NCBI GenBank assembly: GCA_019828595.1
Contig: JAHQRK010000012.1
Span: 744,001 to 808,000 of the forward strand
Source of the DNA: Aphanomyces cochlioides
Lineage: Eukaryota > Oomycota > Saprolegniomycetes > Saprolegniales > Verrucalvaceae
DNA: 64,000 nucleotides
Direction of reading: 5' to 3'
The notes below the pieces were generated by a model. That model made no database searches, was not told the origin of the DNA, and saw nothing but the letters and a program-made list of their open reading frames with translations. The translations under genes and the position numbers were made by a program. Positions 1-10,273 of the stretch are shown one piece after another (positions within the stretch are counted from its first letter, which is position 1; the number at the start of each line of letters is the position of its first letter).

Positions 1-523
1 TCTGGACATCGGTGCTGTTTGAATAAAAATATTGGACATCCTGTGAAATGTTATATAATGTTTTGAGGTTGTCTACAAAAATCCATATATCCTCATATCC
101 GGACATACTCAAATCAAGATAAAACAGTGTAGCAAATATTTCGGACCAGAGTAGTATATTTTTTGAGGAAACAGAAAGAATTCATGATTTGCTGAAAACA
201 AATTCGAGCCACCTTATATAAAGATATTCACAACTCAACGATTTCGGATAATTCCTCTTTACTTTGTTTTTATTGGCGTAAACATTTTAATTTAGCCAAT
301 CAAGTTGTGGCTCGAAACTGTGCCTGGCTTGGAACCGTGCCTATACGTATAGTATGTGCAAAGCGGTATCCAGTTGGCAAAACACGATCCGACCACACGT
401 TGCGGTAAATTCAGTCACAAAAGGAGAGAGTCCCTATTATACCTACTTAATATAATAACTCTATTAACATTATACATTTCTATATTATTTGTGAGAGTTT
501 ATTTTCCTTGCAATGCAGAACTA

Positions 524-1147
524 CTCTGGAACAAAATATAAGGAATTATTCACTGTCCGAGTGGAACAAAATATAAGGAAATGATGACGTAATATAAGTA
601 TTTTCAGTGAATTTCGGCCATCAGCTCATTGCATGAACAGTACACAGGGTCTCATTAGATGGCTCATGATAGAAGTAGCTGAAACTATCTTTGTTGCGTG
701 AAGTTCTTTCTTGAGCAACAACAAAACAGAGTAGATGCTTTATGTAAAGACTTTTGTATATTATACAAATATTGATATGTTATCTACATTTGTAAAAAAT
801 ATAGATATTTGTATAGAATACATATATCATGATATGCCAGATATTGATCATAGTATACTATAGTATACTATACAAATGTCCATACAAAGAACATTTGATA
901 TTGATCAAGGTTTTTATATACTATACAAAAATCTTTATATTTGGTCATCATAAATACATATGAGATAAAGTATGGTCCAATCTTTTGAAGAAATTTTTGT
1001 GATCTGTCATTCTTTCATCACGGCGATTGGTGCGTTGGATACGTCTAAACGTGATTGGTTGATTGCTTCCTAACACGTCAGGATTGGTCATATATAATCA
1101 AAGTTGTGCACGATTGGACGAAAAATTCCTTATATTTTGTTCAAGAG
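524..1147. mobile_element. TA-flanked MITE with TIR CTCTGGAACAAAATATAAGG
   Basis: The left end (524 onward) and the reverse complement of the right end (to 1147) both read CTCT, one variable base, GAACAAAATATAAGGAATT, with one or two mismatches over about 25 bases. Each end is bordered by TA (522-523 and 1148-1149), the target duplication of Tc1/mariner-type elements. A second copy of the terminal motif sits just inside the left end at about 561-580. The 624-base interior has no coding capacity, so this is a non-autonomous element. The ends and TA are seen in the sequence; assignment to the Tc1/mariner superfamily is inference. Confidence 0.75.
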
Positions 1148-1580
1148 TAGTATTCGCTTGAGCTGCAAGAGTTCATTCGCCCTTCGCAATACAAATGCAA
1201 CAAAGATGCCAATAACATTATATTCTTGCATGAAAGCTATGGAAGAAAGGCTTTGAATGTTCAAAAGAGACGATATATAGATATATCCCTTTTAAAGATT
1301 ACACCTTATCATATGATAACCTGTATTATTTTATAAAGATATGGGTGCAAACCAAGAGAAACATAGGGATCACACACCACAACGAATGCAATGAATGCGC
1401 CTTTGCTTTTCAATCAATGCCTCGCTCGAATCCTGATTCACACACGCATATAGCCAGTGTGCAAGGGATCTATGCTCTCGATCAAAGAGTCCAACAACGA
1501 TGTCCACTTTTGCATTGATCGACAGAATCCTTCCGGATAATGCCCATATTTGTGTCTCCGGATAAGGATGTCGTAGTCAC

Positions 1581-1592
1581 ATATCCGGATAG
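1581..1592. promoter_or_regulatory. TATCCGGATA palindrome upstream of EFCAB11-like gene
   Basis: A perfect 10-base palindrome lies 12 bases before the start codon at 1604, with two further CCGGATA half-copies upstream (about 1532 and 1557). The same palindrome recurs close before other start codons in this window. Regulatory function is inference from position and repetition. Confidence 0.4.
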
Positions 1593-1603
1593 TTTGGTCA
1601 ATC

Positions 1604-2251
1604 ATGATGCGCGCGGATGTGGCGGTGGTGCTGGAATGCTTTCGGCGGTATGACTCGGGCCAGAAAGGTAAAAATGAGGCAGCGAACACTTAATTAATGA
1701 ATAGATGCAGGGTACCTAACAAAGGATGAAGTAAAATGGGCGGTCACAGCATTGCTTGGAAGTACGCCAACAAAGGTATCCACCATTCCAGAATTGACCT
1801 CAACATCCTTCTGTAGCTTGTCCTCGTCCAGCTCTTCAATATTCCTCAGGAACAGTACAAAGATATGAGAATAGATCAAGACATATTCCTTCAAGTAATG
1901 ATTCGACGCATGGAGAACGTGAATGTGACTGAAACGATCCGCCGATGGTTCAAGGCGTTCGACACTGATTCAAGCGGATTCATTTCGTGGAAAAACTTCG
2001 AAAAGGTGCTGTCTCCACCTGCAGTTGGCTACGATTCATTAATCGTGGTTGTAGATTTGTCAAGTCGCTGCGCCCCATATGCCCCGCCATGTCGTGTTTC
2101 AATTATTTCGCGAAGCGGACGTGAACCACGACGACAAGGTTGAGTCAAGTGTTGATTGCAATTTATTGCCGCCCTTTTATAGGTGAGCTATGGAGAGTTC
2201 GAGCGCATGATGTTGCTATCTATCTACAATGAGCAAACGCTGCACTCTTGA
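1604..2251 (+). CDS. EFCAB11: EFCAB11-like EF-hand calcium-binding protein
   Basis: Five exons (1604-1667, 1711-1775, 1817-2005, 2055-2138, 2183-2251) joined over GT-AG introns of 41-49 bases give 156 residues; the human protein is 163. The order matches EFCAB11: an N-terminal helix with YDSGQKGYLTKDEVK, a linker, a canonical EF-hand loop DTDSSGFISWKN, then a second loop DVNHDDKVSYGE. The loops start exactly 36 residues apart once the intron at 2006-2054 is removed, the standard spacing of paired EF-hands, which supports the splice. The loops should bind calcium; the cellular role of EFCAB11 is not well defined. The start is one of two adjacent ATGs. The third exon boundary is the least certain. 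The gene converges on its neighbour, whose stop lies 26 bases away. Confidence 0.75.
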
Positions 2252-2277
2252 TTAAATGGGGGGAACTTCCTGCTTGT

Positions 2278-5200
2278 TCATGTGGTACGCTTGCATGACT
2301 GTGGCAAAATCCGACTAGACACAGGACCAAATGTGAACAAGACAAGCCATCGTGACTTTCGTACCGGTTTGATTTCATGCTCGCCTTGGTCGTTCTCCTC
2401 GCCGCACATATTGAAGATGCGCATAATGGTTCGGTCATCGCAAGTGGCGTCAACTTTCTTTATCATGGTCCCAAACTCTACGCAACATTTGAGGTTTATC
2501 TATCTGATGACATTGATTCCACCTTGGTATGTCAAGACACCATTGCCATCTTCGTCTGCTTCAGCAAACAATTTGGTCATTTCATTGTCAATGCTACGCC
2601 AAAGTCAATATTCCCATTTTATCTTGGTCTGATGTACCTGATTCGGATCTCGTACCACAACGACATTACGCAGTCCATCACCAAGTCGACATTGATCAAG
2701 AGCTGGACGTCAGTTGCGTCTGAATTTGCGACGTTGGCAATGGATGGAAGAGCCATGATGCGTTTTTGAAGCGTGATGCGCATGTCCATTGACACAGTGC
2801 TATCGTAGACGTGCATGGCGAGCTCTTTTGCAAGCGGCAATGGAACCTGTGGCAAAATTAACACGATCTAGAGTTCTTTGGTGAAATTACCAAAGAAGGT
2901 TGGGAGCCATCTCCAAGTCGCGCTTCTACTTCTCCTGGTGGAATCAAGAAGCTTAAGGCGTGAAGAAAGACGTCGATAGCTTGAGCATTGAAGAGCTCAG
3001 CAGTGGCTCCAAGAAGAATGCCAAACCAATGCGCCCGTGTGTTGTCCTTGTCCATCTAGGAATTATTGTCGAATCCAGAGCTGGCTATCAGGTGGATTTC
3101 TACCTTTTTGAGACCCGCGACCAAGCTCGCTATTCGTTTTTGCGCTGTGCTCTTGAGCCCTAACTCCTGGACGTATACATCCTACATGGAAACAAGTATT
3201 AGTGAACAAGAGACTATCAACAAGAACAAACTTGCGTCAATTCTGCGAGCGAGTATCGATCAAGGCCGGCCCGGTCGTCAATCTCATCGAATGCGATTTT
3301 CTTGGCGTACAATTTGGATATCTCTTTCAAGACATCTTGCTCGCTCATGGGATTGACTTTGCGCTTCTTGACGATTTGGACAAGCACATTGTTGCGTTTC
3401 TTGAGTCTATTGGCTCCACTAGAGACCTGCATTTGCATAGGCGCTCCCTCTGTCCTCATATCCTTGAAACCACAAAGTAAAGACCAAGAACGTACCAGTT
3501 TGTGTGGTTGCTATCGAGGTTTTCAGCAATCGCACTGGTCCAACGTCGATCTCGTGCAATGGAATTGCACGGATGAGGTCTTTGTTGGCAGCCAGCACGG
3601 ATGCTACAATTGTCGGGTTGGCCTCGAGTGGCTCGACTAGAAGGTCAGGGCATTTTGCTAAGACTTGTGCGAGCAATTTCGGCTTTCGATTCGCAATGTC
3701 CATGATGGCGTCGGAGGATTTTTCCAAGTAATTGCTCAGAGCCTAGCGAATTCAACAAATGAAGCCACAGCTGATCGAAATGGAATACCTGAAGACAATT
3801 GTCCAGTACAGGGCCCAACGTGTCAGACACAGCAAAGATTGTGCCCACCGCAGCTGGATTTGATGTGAAAACCGCAATCAAGTGCTCTGGCACATCCGTG
3901 ATAACACGAAGGAAGACAGGCTTGGCATTCATGAGCAAATCTAGACATCCAAGAATTGTTTTATCATGCCATCGAAAGGAAATTACCCGAAAAGATGCCA
4001 GGGCTACTTTTCACTGCAGTTGAAAGTATGTTGGGGCGATTGAGCAAAACATCTCGTAGTGCCTTGGGAGTCTTGACTAAATATTCTTCAAGTGCGAGCT
4101 ACAGCGACAATTTGTGAGCCTCCAAAGACCTTTCTGCATCTCAACCAAGTTATTGTCCTTGAGAGCACTCAAGAGTATTTGCAAAAAGACATCGTGCCGT
4201 TGGCTCAAGTAGTCTGCAATGGTTGATCGATGGTGCTCGACAAGTTGCCCAAGCAATGGTCCTTGTGCCTTTGGCGTCGATTAGCACCAAAGAATCGTAA
4301 CAGCAACAAACCTGAAAAGCATGATTGAAGAGCGATGGCACCCGAAGATATAAGTCGGCAAAGAATGGGCCGTTGGCTTCCATGACTTTTTGAATACCGC
4401 GTCCTCCATCGCTCAAAACCAATGCTTCCATCGCGTCGCCGTGGTCCTCCATGAACATGGGCATGGCTTCTTTGTGCTTGGTATGAATTGCCATCAGAAT
4501 TGGTTGCATCTCATGCAAAGACCGCCTCTTGACGATGGACTGAACCACTGAAAGTTGGTCGGGAATGGACGCATGAGCTGCTGCTGCTTTTATCACTTCA
4601 ATTCCAGGCCTTGATTGTGGCAAGAGTTGTCCTATGGCACTGACGAGAAGCTGGTGCCTCTTGCATTCGTCCTAGTCGGCCATGGGCACATAAAATACTT
4701 TGGCTTGCTACCTCGATGCCTTGGACGATGGCGACAATCCTTTCGAGCGGATCGCGGCGACTTTTAGCTTCCAAGGCTGCTAATTGGGCTTGGCATTCCT
4801 CCAAAGCTCGTTGCGTCTGAGCTAGTTTGTCCAGGAAGAGCTCGCGGGGTGCTTTGGTTGTAGTATCAGTTGGAACAAACGCGGCACGCTCCAATGTTGT
4901 CTTCAGCACGATCAGCAATCTTGAATACGATGGAAGGCGAGATGCTACGTTGCCAAGACAGTCCAGGGCAATTTGAACCGCCAGAGGATGCATGGAAGCC
5001 TCCATGACATTCGTCTGAAGGACATCTACACGAAGAAGATTATATCAAAGAGTTCCAGAGACTGGAGTACAAGATTTCTCAACGTGGGCTGTGATGGAAT
5101 CCCAAAGCGATTCAACCTCTTGAACTGATGCGTCCGCATGGAGTGACCACTCGTCCACAACATCGTAGAGGACCTGCTGGCTGTTATCGTTCTCGACTGA

Positions 5201-6143
5201 TTGGACTCTAGACGATCGTGAAGACAGCAAGTCGTGAGAAATCTACGTACGTGTCATCAAGACCCAAGAAATGGTTGAGCAAGAATTGGGTTTTCCGCCG
5301 CGCTGTCTCCTGGACACATGTTGTGTCGGGTGAGAGCGAAACACGACGCTGTTGCCGCATGTGTGCTACGGACTGCCGGTAGTCTTGTTCCACACTCATG
5401 AGCTCATGGATGTTGAGACGATATCGATGGGCGAGCATGCACGCCCTGATTTCATGATGTTCCCGCGAATTGACATTGACTACAGGCCGCTTGCGCACCA
5501 ACGACGCTTTATCCCGCGGCGACGACGCGACTGTGACTGGCCTTGGCGTCGTTGGACTCTGTGGTGTCCATACGATCGATGTTGGCTGATGGGTTTGGAT
5601 TTGTTGCCGTTGGTCCAGATAGAAGTTCAAGCGTGTCTTTGGTGGCGACACGATGCCTTTAGCGTAGGATGGTGTTGGGATTGTCCGTTTGAGGATCGGC
5701 GGTGGATCGTGCAGTTGGACGAAGAGATTGGCTTCATGTGATGCTTGCTGGTGTGGTTTCGAAGCCAAAGAGGCTTGCTTGGTCACAAAGTCCACCACCG
5801 CTTTGTCCGGCACGACTCCTTTCATGTCGAAGCAGCAAACCGTTTCAACTGTTTCAAAGTCTGAGCTCAATGAGATCTCCCTCAATACTATACGAAAGGA
5901 GACCGGCGTTCCACAACGCCAGTTGCGAGCTATCACGTACACGGAGACAACGTCAATCGCTGAAACGAGCTTCTAAAGCAGAAAGGATCAAGGAAGGCAA
6001 CAAGGACCAGTCGAGCGAGTTTGATGTGCTCTATGCAGTGTGATTGACCATTGCGCGAGAGCTTGTGAATGCTCTGGAAAACGTGGATATGCTAGATCAA
6101 GAACAACTTCCTGGACAATTCCTTCGTCTCTACTCTGCTCCAT
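2278..6143 (-). CDS. large unrecognised helical-repeat protein with C-terminal EF-hands
   Basis: Consecutive open segments on the minus strand join through short GT-AG introns (for example about 5952-5997, 5215-5262, 5045-5092, 3022-3070) into one long gene of very roughly 1,000 residues. The N-terminal part is basic and low in domains; the middle is a long series of helices with an LAQVLAKCPDLL / VASVLAANKDLI-like cadence. Near the C terminus an EF-hand loop DEDGNGVLTYQE is followed by a degenerate one (NMCGEENDQGEHE), about one EF-hand pair. I do not recognise a family. The 5' end is uncertain: the first exon is open to about 6213 but its first ATG is at 6143, and an upstream exon is possible. 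A calcium-responsive scaffold is only a guess. The stop is 26 bases from the stop of the convergent EFCAB11-like gene. Confidence 0.5.
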
Positions 6144-6720
6144 CTCAGTGTTATTGCGGCGCTGCAACACGGCCTTCGAGTACTCGCGTTGACGCTTGCG
6201 TTCACTAGTCGACAAATCGCGCCCTCGTATCTTTGACAGGTTGTACGCTATACATCGTCAACGTGTCTCGCTATTCTGCCCACTTCATGTGCTCGCTCTT
6301 TTGCTTTTTCTTATGGACAAGGACAGCAATGGATACCTACAATGGTTGGCTACGAAGATAAGTCCCGCACTCAAGTATTGCGCAACATTGTTGATGGAGC
6401 GCATAAGAACTACGCACCGAGGGCTCTCACTTGATTGACCTTCTGGTTGAGCCCGAACTTGCAAGATCGAGTGCAATGAGGTTATTAGAGCTATGCGGCT
6501 CGTTTGGAGAGCTCTTTCTTAACCCAAGTTGTTGGTCATATACTTTTTTCCATTTTGCACGTCAACTCGTTGATGTGATCTTCTTTCGCTCATGCCCTGC
6601 GTTGTCTTTCCATCATGTTCCCAACAGTCATCTCCAAAGATCGAATGTTATCCGGATTATTATTATCCGGATACGAGTCGAACATTAAGTCCATCCACAC
6701 ATTTTTCGATTCCAACAAAG
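6144..6720. other. divergent promoter region with paired CCGGAT palindromes
   Basis: Separates the minus-strand EF-hand gene from the plus-strand SR gene. Two TATCCGGAT motifs lie back to back at 6648-6673, about 50 bases before the SR start codon. A plus-strand segment near 6313 resembles an EF-hand loop (DKDSNGYLQ), but I could not connect it into a gene. Confidence 0.4.
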
Positions 6721-7554
6721 ATGGGCGGAACCCGCGTCTATGTCGGCAATTTGCCAATGAATGTCCGCACGCGCGAACTTGATGATCTCTTCTACAAGTA
6801 CGGACGTATCCGGGACATTGATATCAAGCAGCCAAGCCGACCTCCGGCTTATGCTTTCATTGAATTTGAAGATCACCGTGACGCTGAAGATGCTATTCGA
6901 GGACGCGATGGATACGAATTTGACGGACAGCGCTTGCGTGTGGAGCGCACAACCGGCGGTGGACGACGATCTGGCGGTGGGGGTGACCGTGACCGTGACC
7001 GCGATCGCGAGCGAGACAGCAAAGGATTTGGCCGCAACTTGATGGGCAGCGGCAAATATTCGGTCACAGTGACGGGCTTGCCAGACAGTTGTGCCTGGCA
7101 AGATCTGAAAGACTTCATGCGCAAGATCGGCGACGTGATCTTTGCCAAGGTAGACAAAAAGGGAGGTGGCTTTGTCGAATTTACCAACAGGGAAGATATG
7201 CTTCGTGCGATTTCGAAATTTGACGACACGGAATTCAAGACACGAACTGAAACGTCGACGATCCGCGTCAAAGAAGCCAATTACACAGCCAAGAAAGGTC
7301 GCAGCCGAAGCAACAGCCCCCGCCGTGGTCGCAGCTACAGCCGTAGCTCCAGCCGCAGTCGAAGCCGTAGCAGTCGTCGAAGCCGTTCACGCAGTGACAG
7401 CCGCGACAAGAAGGACCGTGATGAAGACGACGATGACGAAAAGAAGGAAAAGGATTCCAAGAACGATGAAGGAAAGTCTGACGACGAAGATGTCAAGAAG
7501 GACGACAACAAAGACACAGATATGGAAGCTGATGAAGCGTCGAAGGATGATTAA
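6721..7554 (+). CDS. SR splicing factor with two RRMs and an RS domain (SRSF1 type)
   Basis: A single open exon of 277 residues. Residues about 5-75 form an RRM with RNP2 VYVGNL and RNP1-like AYAFIEFE; an RDRDRDRER hinge follows. A second RRM at about 105-190 has CAWQDLKDFMRK, corresponding to the SWQDLKD signature of the pseudo-RRM of SRSF1/SR34-type proteins. An RS domain (about 195-230, many SR and RS pairs) is followed by an acidic lysine/aspartate-rich tail to the end. Such proteins bind exonic enhancers in the nucleus and recruit U1 and U2AF; phosphorylation of the RS domain controls them. The start was chosen at the ATG directly before the first RRM; an upstream in-frame ATG exists at 6592 but would add an unrelated leader. 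The long acidic tail is an addition relative to animal SRSF1. Confidence 0.9.
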   Translation: MGGTRVYVGNLPMNVRTRELDDLFYKYGRIRDIDIKQPSRPPAYAFIEFEDHRDAEDAIRGRDGYEFDGQRLRVERTTGGGRRSGGGGDRDRDRDRERDSKGFGRNLMGSGKYSVTVTGLPDSCAWQDLKDFMRKIGDVIFAKVDKKGGGFVEFTNREDMLRAISKFDDTEFKTRTETSTIRVKEANYTAKKGRSRSNSPRRGRSYSRSSSRSRSRSSRRSRSRSDSRDKKDRDEDDDDEKKEKDSKNDEGKSDDEDVKKDDNKDTDMEADEASKDD

Positions 7555-7958
7555 GGCTGCCGCTGCAAGCGTTCCAAGCGAGTGCCGCCGCCGCCGCGTA
7601 ATGGAGTGTATTTTCTTGCCCTGTGTGTATGCAGTGCCGGTCTCTGATAGGGTTAGCGACGCGTGCGAGGACAAGCCATGGCCGCCGCCGCCATTCTCAA
7701 GCGAACTAGCGTTGTGTCCAAAAGTGAGTCCACCAATTCTAGCGTTGGCGCGCCTGGATGGGCAACAAAATCAGCGAGCAGGGCAAGGACATCCATTTCT
7801 TTCTAGCTGAGAATTGCAGCACCGATGACTCCCCGCTGATGGAGATGCCAAGATTGAGGCGGCGAGTTCCATGTCGCCGCATAGCCGCTGACCGCATGCA
7901 CGACCGTCACTCTCACATTACGCGTCTTTGTTTCATTGGTTATTGAAAACCATGCACG
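7555..7958. other. intergenic, no supported gene
   Basis: 3' flank of the SR gene. An ATG at 7677 begins MAAAAILKR and ATG 7758 begins MGNKIS, but neither extends into a recognisable protein by direct reading or simple splicing. A short leader exon of the next gene cannot be excluded. Confidence 0.4.
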
Positions 7959-8444
7959 ATGTGGAAGCTGGACGCTTTGGCCGACGCAAGCGCTTCGCTA
8001 CGAAGCTTGACGGTTGTGTCATTTGGGAATCGCTATGGACCTCTCCAGCCCGAGCCAAACGCGGTGCTTGACGCTCGTTCGGTGCCAAACCCGCCTCAAA
8101 TGCGAGCCGCAGATCAAACAGGTCAACACAAACAGCCACGCGCCGAAGTCTGTCGCCACGACGCAGCGCAAGATCTCATTCATATTGGCTTGGAAGCAGT
8201 TCGCACATGGCTGGGTCGCTCCCACGACGATTCACAAGCCGAGACATTCACGCTAGGTGTCAAATGCGAAATGGGCCGCCATCGTAGCGTATCGATCGCT
8301 GAAGAAGTCGCTGCCATTCTTCGGAAGGAATGTCGCCAACAGAATGTCGACTTGCGTGTGGTGCATCGAGACATCGCAAAGAGTGGCGCGGGCCAACGTC
8401 AACGCCAACGTCGCCACGACACTCGACATGACGACGCTCTGTGA
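7959..8444 (+). CDS. stand-alone RapZ C-terminal-domain-like protein
   Basis: 161 residues in one open frame. About residues 20-45 read VVSFGNRYG then LDARSVPNPP, matching the FGFKYG and FDVRFLPNP elements of the bacterial RapZ (YvcJ) C-terminal domain. Near residue 105 is CEMGRHRSVSIAEEVA, matching the GCTGGRHRSV phosphate-binding loop, followed by a VVHRD element at the usual place. In bacteria this domain binds GlcN6P and the sRNA GlmZ; its eukaryotic role is unknown to me. The N-terminal Walker-type kinase domain of RapZ is absent, so this is a domain-only protein. The C terminus ends in an arginine/histidine/glutamine tail. An additional 5' exon is possible. Identification rests on motif memory and order, not alignment. 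Confidence 0.6.
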   Translation: MWKLDALADASASLRSLTVVSFGNRYGPLQPEPNAVLDARSVPNPPQMRAADQTGQHKQPRAEVCRHDAAQDLIHIGLEAVRTWLGRSHDDSQAETFTLGVKCEMGRHRSVSIAEEVAAILRKECRQQNVDLRVVHRDIAKSGAGQRQRQRRHDTRHDDAL

Positions 8445-9142
8445 CTGGGCGCTTCCGACACCAACATTCTCGAAAATCTCGAAAAAATGGTTCGAAATGC
8501 CAAAAATTCGATGTTTTGAACTTATCCGGATCAATATACGGATATCTTCATCGGTATCCGGATAATACTGAATTGTGTTTCTTGAAGCTAGGAACATCTG
8601 TTGACCTTCTGCCAGCATATCCTGGCGCATGTGGTCGTGAAGGTCAAAATATATGAGATCATGTATGATAATACATGTCGCACGATCGCTCTGGCCCTGG
8701 AGTGAACTTACACTTTGTATACTTTGGTCGTCATGGTCGTCGTGGAAATAAAATTATCAATTGGACTTGAAATTCGTATTGTTTGAAAAATTTATGCAAC
8801 GAGCAAGTTCATTGGGCAATTCGTATGTTCGATGTCAATCAATTTCGTACGTACAAAATTTGGAATGAATTTGGTAGTAAAATATACAATAGATGTGCGA
8901 GCGTACGTTCAAGTGTACGGAAAGATTGGTGGACGGAATGTGATAGAATAGATTTCGAAGCCAGACATACATTAATCAAGTATAAGAAGGTCAACATTTT
9001 TTCTCCTTTGTAGGATTCGACTTGATTTTAGTATACTGTTCCCTTGCAAGTTTTTTTTTAGTGTGGGAGAGAGGTTGGGGGTCCAATTTGTTCATTTTTT
9101 CATTTGCGTTTTCAGTAGAGTGTGGCAGGTGGAAGGAAGAGG
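8445..9142. other. intergenic AT-rich spacer
   Basis: No gene seen. Two or three CCGGATA-type motifs cluster at about 8523-8570. A pyrimidine-rich stretch ending TTTTCAG near 9113 precedes the next start and could be the acceptor of a leader intron. Confidence 0.4.
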
Positions 9143-10273
9143 ATGCTAGTGACGGCTATGGATCATTCGCATCAACAAAGACGGCTCAGCATGGGTTTGA
9201 TGAACAACCACCACGCTGATGTTGACCCTGAATACCTTGATCTTGCCAACCATACCATGCACGCCCCATCGTACCAACTCCAGCTCCAACACTCCCACTC
9301 GTTGGATTTGACCCATTCCCATTACCTCGACGACGGCCTTCAGGACGAACACTACACGATTAATGGCCAAGTCATCAGTCCCAAGAACAATGCAAAGCCA
9401 TCTCTCTACAAGACTGAACTTTGCAAACGCTTCTCCGAATATGGCAGCTGCAGATACGGCGCCAAGTGTCAGTTTGCCCATGGCCTTCCTGAACTCCGTC
9501 ATGTCTTACGCCATCCCAAGTACAAGACAACTAAATGCAAGTCCTACTGGGGATCTGGACATTGCCCTTATGGAAGCCGCTGCCGATTCATTCATGAAGA
9601 GGAAGTGTACAACCCAAACGTGAAGAACTCGTTCCGCGGTGGCCTTACTCAAGAGAATGAGCTTTCCCCCACGGGTCAAAATGGCTCGTCCTTCCTCAAC
9701 TCGCAGTATGCGCCGGAATTTTCGCCGACGTCGGCGGAAATGGGCCCCGGTATCTACAGCCCCGATTTCAACTCCCTTCGTGGCCCTGGCTCTCCCCAAT
9801 CATGGCTCGGCGCAGAAGGCGGTCGTACTAATTTTATGCGCTCCAACAGCGACATGTATCCTACAAAAACCAACCCAATTGGACCCAAGCGGTCTCCCCT
9901 CGCTTCTTCTCCCCACAATGATTTGGACAACGGCTTGGAATACTCTGGTTTGCAAGATGCGATTGAGGTGCTTATGAAGTTTTCCACCGAAGCCGATCCA
10001 TCAACATCGACTTCTCCGAAAGGTGTTGTCTCCTCCGCGTCGTCCATCAAGTCCCCCTTGGCCCGAAGTGATATCTCGTTGCAAGCTGACGAATTGTGGA
10101 AGGATTTCAACGCTGTTTCGATTGCCGATGCGACGTCGGATGCCCCTGTGTCTGGCTCTGCCACTCCTTCTGAGTGGTTCATGGGCAACGACTCGGCTCC
10201 ACAGTACGATTCGATGGGCAACGAAATTCGCGAAGACAATTCCCGCTTGAGCTTTTTTACCAAGTTCAAGTAA
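9143..10273 (+). CDS. tandem CCCH zinc-finger RNA-binding protein (TTP/ZFP36 type)
   Basis: 376 residues. Two zinc fingers lie at about residues 90-155, both of the form C-x8-C-x5-C-x3-H, with lead-in sequences YKTELC and YKTTKC and an 18-residue linker: the exact architecture of the TTP/ZFP36 and yeast Cth2 family, which bind AU-rich elements in mRNA 3' UTRs and promote decay. The N terminus is rich in histidine and glutamine, and the C-terminal two-thirds is low complexity with many serine-proline sites that could be phosphorylated. An open frame extends upstream but starts with GTG; the ATG at 9143 is used, and ATG 9158 is an alternative. No intron is needed within the coding part. Confidence 0.88.
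   Translation: MLVTAMDHSHQQRRLSMGLMNNHHADVDPEYLDLANHTMHAPSYQLQLQHSHSLDLTHSHYLDDGLQDEHYTINGQVISPKNNAKPSLYKTELCKRFSEYGSCRYGAKCQFAHGLPELRHVLRHPKYKTTKCKSYWGSGHCPYGSRCRFIHEEEVYNPNVKNSFRGGLTQENELSPTGQNGSSFLNSQYAPEFSPTSAEMGPGIYSPDFNSLRGPGSPQSWLGAEGGRTNFMRSNSDMYPTKTNPIGPKRSPLASSPHNDLDNGLEYSGLQDAIEVLMKFSTEADPSTSTSPKGVVSSASSIKSPLARSDISLQADELWKDFNAVSIADATSDAPVSGSATPSEWFMGNDSAPQYDSMGNEIREDNSRLSFFTKFK

Larger units (their letters stand above)
1..1603. other. AT-rich intergenic region, no gene seen
   Basis: No open frame here has a recognisable domain. The stretch is rich in A and T and carries a MITE (524-1147, listed separately). Around 740-930 there are short AT palindromes built from ATACAAAT and TATACTA units. 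Three copies of the CCGGATA motif lie at about 1531-1592, immediately before the next gene. Confidence 0.6.

Noticed and set aside
1694..1894. Minus-strand open frame over the EFCAB11-like exons
   Set aside because: Plus strand gives a recognised EF-hand protein with consistent introns.
6303..6438. EF-hand-like loop DKDSNGYLQ on the plus strand between two genes
   Set aside because: No continuing helix pairs, second hand, start exon or frame connection; most likely chance or a small relic.
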